Positions 61,640 through 64,000 of a stretch of DNA of 64,000 nt are shown piece after piece. Under the pieces are notes generated by a model. The model did no database searches, was not told the DNA's origin, and saw only the letters and a list, made by a program, of their open reading frames with translations. Both the position numbers and the translations under genes were made by a program. The stretch covers positions 9,977,501 to 10,041,500 of the forward strand of contig NC_134704.1 in assembly GCF_043290135.1 (NCBI RefSeq), written 5' to 3'. The stretch comes from Rhipicephalus microplus (taxonomy: Eukaryota > Arthropoda > Arachnida > Ixodida > Ixodidae). The stretch's first letter is position 1, and each line of letters opens with the position of its first letter.

Positions 61640-61951
61640 CAATTATATGGACACTCTCTGCTAGATTTTCCCACCAGCGTCGACCTTCGAATAACGCGTT
61701 CGATGCTCGAACGCGTTATTCGCATCGAACGCGTTATTCGAGAGCATCGAACGCGTTGTTAGAAGGTCGTAGGTTCGATTCCTGTTCACGGCTGGTTACT
61801 TTTTCACCCACTTTTCTTTCTTCTTATTGACATTTGACATCCATTTGTTCTAATAACTTCCCCTTACATTCCTTGGCATTACTGTCTGTTAGATCTCATT
61901 AATATTGTGTCAAAACATGAAAAAACGAGCCCTTAGGTATGCACTTCTTTC

Positions 61952-61955
<4 letters not shown>
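61640..61955 (+). mobile_element. tRNA-derived SINE with amplified anticodon-arm palindrome
   Basis: The 3' half of a tRNA-like head (AAGGTCGTAGGTTCGATTCC) is followed by the body TTTTTCACCCACTTTTCTTTC, TAATAACTTCCCC, CCTTGGCATTACTGTCTGTT. In place of one anticodon arm, 61681-61775 has three copies of CGAACGCGTTATTCG-like sequence inside an inverted repeat with 28-base arms. Confidence 0.65.

Positions 61956-61956
<1 letters not shown>

Positions 61957-62017
<61 letters not shown>
61957..62017 (+). repeat. (TA)n microsatellite
   Basis: About 30 TA units, at the junction between a + strand and a - strand copy of the same SINE. Confidence 0.95.
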
Positions 62018-62021
<4 letters not shown>

Positions 62022-62200
62022 TCTAATAGACAATAATGCCAAGGAATGAATAGGGGAAGTTATTAGAACGAATATAATGTAAAGAAGAAGAAAGACAAGT
62101 GGGTGAAAAAATAATTTGCCCTGAGCAGGAATTGAACCATACGACCTTCGAATAACACGTCTGATGCTCTAACCACTGAGCCATCACGGCGGCTATTCCC
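62018..62200 (-). mobile_element. tRNA-derived SINE, inverted copy
   Basis: On the - strand: GATGGCTCAGTGGTTAGAGC, GTTATTCGAAGGTCGTATGG, TTTTTTCACCCACTTGTCTTTC in part, then AATAACTTCCCCTATTCATT. It forms an inverted pair with the copy at 61640 around the (TA)n run. Confidence 0.7.
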
Positions 62201-62238
62201 CCAGCCACTTTGTTGGGTTCATATTTGAATTTAAACGT

Positions 62239-62375
62239 CGGAGTGTCATTTACATTCCATTGGTTCTAATAACTTCCCCTATACATTCCTTGGCATTATT
62301 GTCTGTTAGATCTCATTATTATTGTGTCAAAACACGGAAAAATGAGCCCTTAGGTATACACTTCTTTCCCTTATT
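62239..62375 (+). repeat. SINE body fragment without head
   Basis: CTAATAACTTCCCCTATACA, CCTTGGCATTATTGTCTGTT, TGTGTCAAAACAC and GAGCCCTTAGGTATACACTT match the distal part of the SINE at 61840-61955. Confidence 0.65.
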
Positions 62376-62589
62376 CATTAACAAGGGCCTCGTACTGGCA
62401 GACTTGGTGCCGTTAGGTTGTATACGAGGGACTATTGATCAGCTGCCCGCTCGTAGTAAGTTCACGTCCTACGTGACGCCACACAGGCTCATAAAGAGTG
62501 TGCCACACTCGCCGCCATGGCTACTAGTGGCGCTGACTGACACTCCCACGTTTAAGATTGACATAGATATCCAACAAAGAGGCTGGGGT

Positions 62590-62710
62590 GATAGCTGTCG
62601 TGGTAGCTCAGTGGTTAGAGCATCGAACGCGTTATTCGAAGATCGTAGGTTCGATTCCTGCTCACGGCAAGTTATTTTTTCACCCACTTTTCTTTCGTAT
62701 TATTTACATT
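62590..62710 (+). mobile_element. tRNA-derived SINE with near-complete cloverleaf head
   Basis: The head folds into a tRNA-like cloverleaf: acceptor arms GTCGTGG/TCACGGC, D stem GCTC/GAGC, anticodon stem TCGAA/TTCGA with loop CGCGTTA, T stem GTAGG/CCTGC with loop TTCGATT. Base 33 is G instead of U, so it is unlikely to be a working tRNA. The body ATTTTTTCACCCACTTTTC follows, then the RTE tail begins. Confidence 0.7.
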
Positions 62711-62711
62711 C

Positions 62712-64000
62712 ATCATCATCATCAGCCTGACTACGTCCACTGCAGGACAAAGGCCTCTCCCATGTTCCGCCAGTTAACCCGGTCCTGTGCTTGCTGCTTC
62801 CAATTTATACCCGCACACTTCTTAATCTCATCTGCCCACCTAACCTTCTGTCTCCCCCTAACCCGCTTCCCTTCTCTGGGAATCCAGTCAGTTACCCTTA
62901 ATGACCAGCGGTTATCCTGTCTACGCGCTACATGCCCTGCCCATGTCCATTTCTTCTTCTTCATTTCAGCTATGATATCCTTAACCCCCGTTTGTTCCCT
63001 AATCCACTCTGCTCTCTTCTTGTCTCTTAAGGTTACACCTACCATTTTTCTTTCCATTGCTCGCTGCGTCGTCCTCAATTTAAGCTGAACCCTCTTTGTA
63101 AGTCTCCAGGTTTCTGCTCCGTAGCTAAGTACCGGCAAGATACAGCTGTTATATACCTTCCTCTTGAGGGATAGTGGCAATCTACCTGTCATAATTTGAG
63201 AGTGCTTGCCGAATGTGCTCCACCCCATTCTTATTCTTCTAGTTACTTCAATCTCGTGGTTCGGCTCTGCGGTTATTACCTGCCCTAAGTAGACATAGTC
63301 TTTTACAACTTCAAGTGCACTATTACCTATCTCGAAGCGCTGCTCCTTGCCGAGGTTGTTGTACATTACTTTCGTTTTCTGCAGATTAATTTTAAGACCC
63401 ACCTTTCTGCTCTCCTTGTCTAGCTCCGTAATCATGAGTTGCAATTCGTCCCCCGAGTTACTCAGCAATGCAATGTCATCGGCGAAGCGCAGGTTACTAA
63501 GGTATTCTCCATTGACTCTTATCCCTAACTGTTCCCATTCTAGGCTTCTGAAAACCTCCTGTAAGCACGCGGTAAACAGCATTGGGGAAATTGTGTCCCC
63601 CTGCCTTACACCCTTCTTGATTGGTATTCTGTTGCTTTCTCTATGAAGCACAATGGTAGCAGTTGATCCCCTGTAGATTTCTTCCAGAATGTTTATATAT
63701 ACTTCATCTACGCCCTGATTCCGCAGTGTTTGCATGACGGCTGATATTTCTACTGAATCAAACGCCTTCTCGTAATCTATGAAGGCTATGTATAGTGGTT
63801 GGTTATACTCTGAGCATTTCTCTATTACCTGATTGATAGTATGAATGTGGTCAATTGTTGAGTAGCCTGTTCGAAATCCTGCTTGTTCCTTTGGTTGATT
63901 GAATTCTAATGTTTTCTTTACTCTGTTAGCAATTACCTTTGTAAATAGCTTGTATACTACAGAGAGCAAGCTGATCGGCCTGTAATTTTTCAAGTCCTTG
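62712..64000 (-). mobile_element. RTE-clade LINE, 3' part (continues past the window)
   Basis: Antisense element with a (CAT)n-type tail at its 3' end (62710-62725 in + coordinates). The 5' part with the endonuclease lies outside the window. Confidence 0.85.
62731..64000 (-). CDS. RTE-clade LINE reverse transcriptase (partial at the window edge)
   Basis: The frame is open from the window edge ([19 protein letters not shown]) to a stop after FVLQWT. RT motifs are [27 protein letters not shown] and FADDIALLS. The C-terminal part includes [22 protein letters not shown], the conserved [13 protein letters not shown] and [11 protein letters not shown]. This composition is typical of RTE elements, which copy themselves with an N-terminal AP endonuclease. 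No internal stop is seen over 420 codons. Confidence 0.9.
   Translation of the reverse strand, partial: KDLKNYRPISLLSVVYKLFTKVIANRVKKTLEFNQPKEQAGFRTGYSTIDHIHTINQVIEKCSEYNQPLYIAFIDYEKAFDSVEISAVMQTLRNQGVDEVYINILEEIYRGSTATIVLHRESNRIPIKKGVRQGDTISPMLFTACLQEVFRSLEWEQLGIRVNGEYLSNLRFADDIALLSNSGDELQLMITELDKESRKVGLKINLQKTKVMYNNLGKEQRFEIGNSALEVVKDYVYLGQVITAEPNHEIEVTRRIRMGWSTFGKHSQIMTGRLPLSLKRKVYNSCILPVLSYGAETWRLTKRVQLKLRTTQRAMERKMVGVTLRDKKRAEWIREQTGVKDIIAEMKKKKWTWAGHVARRQDNRWSLRVTDWIPREGKRVRGRQKVRWADEIKKCAGINWKQQAQDRVNWRNMGEAFVLQWT

Noticed and set aside
62598..62672. tRNA gene
   Set aside because: Base 33 is G, several relatives lie within 1 kb with shared SINE bodies, and one has a scrambled anticodon arm. 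It is a SINE head.
61000..64000. Final exon of the transporter
   Set aside because: No sequence with the right phase, acceptor and a helix 11-12 motif was found. It probably lies beyond the window.

Overview
This window is eukaryotic, repeat-dense nuclear DNA. It most likely comes from a hard tick, probably a metastriate. The tRNA-related SINE resembling the Ruka family described from Rhipicephalus, the abundant I-group, CR1/L2, RTE and Penelope-like retroelements, GT-AG introns and long microsatellites all point that way. The species was not determined. Nothing suggests prokaryotic or viral DNA.

Region 1 (1-28 kb) is a nested retroelement cluster with no recognisable host gene. One Penelope-like element (PLE) on the + strand appears to be cut into four collinear pieces (about 4164-4225, 9509-9550, 12347-12441, 18045-18560) by three later LINE insertions. 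These are LINE A1 (4226-9508, + strand, I-group, 15-bp target duplication), a CR1/Jockey-like LINE (9551-12346, - strand, about 6-bp duplication) and LINE B1 (12442-18044, + strand, a second I-group family, 12-bp duplication). A 5'-truncated relative of A1, copy A2 (18648-22627, 11-bp duplication), follows and keeps an uninterrupted 1226-codon ORF2. SINEs and 3' ends of LINE family B are scattered from 24 to 30 kb.

Region 2 (about 28.5-61 kb, + strand) is the one clear host gene: an SLC18B1-like major facilitator superfamily transporter. Eleven coding exons span 32050-60879 in a single consistent reading frame (426 complete codons). The 3' end lies outside the window, and a non-coding first exon near 28.5-28.66 kb is possible. 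Its introns hold an almost intact antisense CR1/L2 LINE (39.65-42.66 kb), a full-length but mutated I-group LINE A3 (45311-50611, 13-bp duplication), a sense CR1/L2 LINE with one premature stop (57.0-59.35 kb), PLE fragments, Ruka SINEs, two inverted-repeat elements with tetranucleotide cores, and (CATA)n/(GATA)n, (TG)n and (AAT)n arrays.

Region 3 (61-64 kb) has several copies of a tRNA-headed SINE, one with an amplified palindromic anticodon arm, and the 3' half of an antisense RTE-clade LINE that runs off the window end.

The most informative observations are three. The 3' UTR stem-loop of LINE family A keeps its pairing through compensatory changes, and related flanks occur in family B. 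The insertion order inside the PLE can be reconstructed. The transporter can be assembled across about 29 kb of transposon-filled introns. No tool was run; family assignments come from reading motifs.
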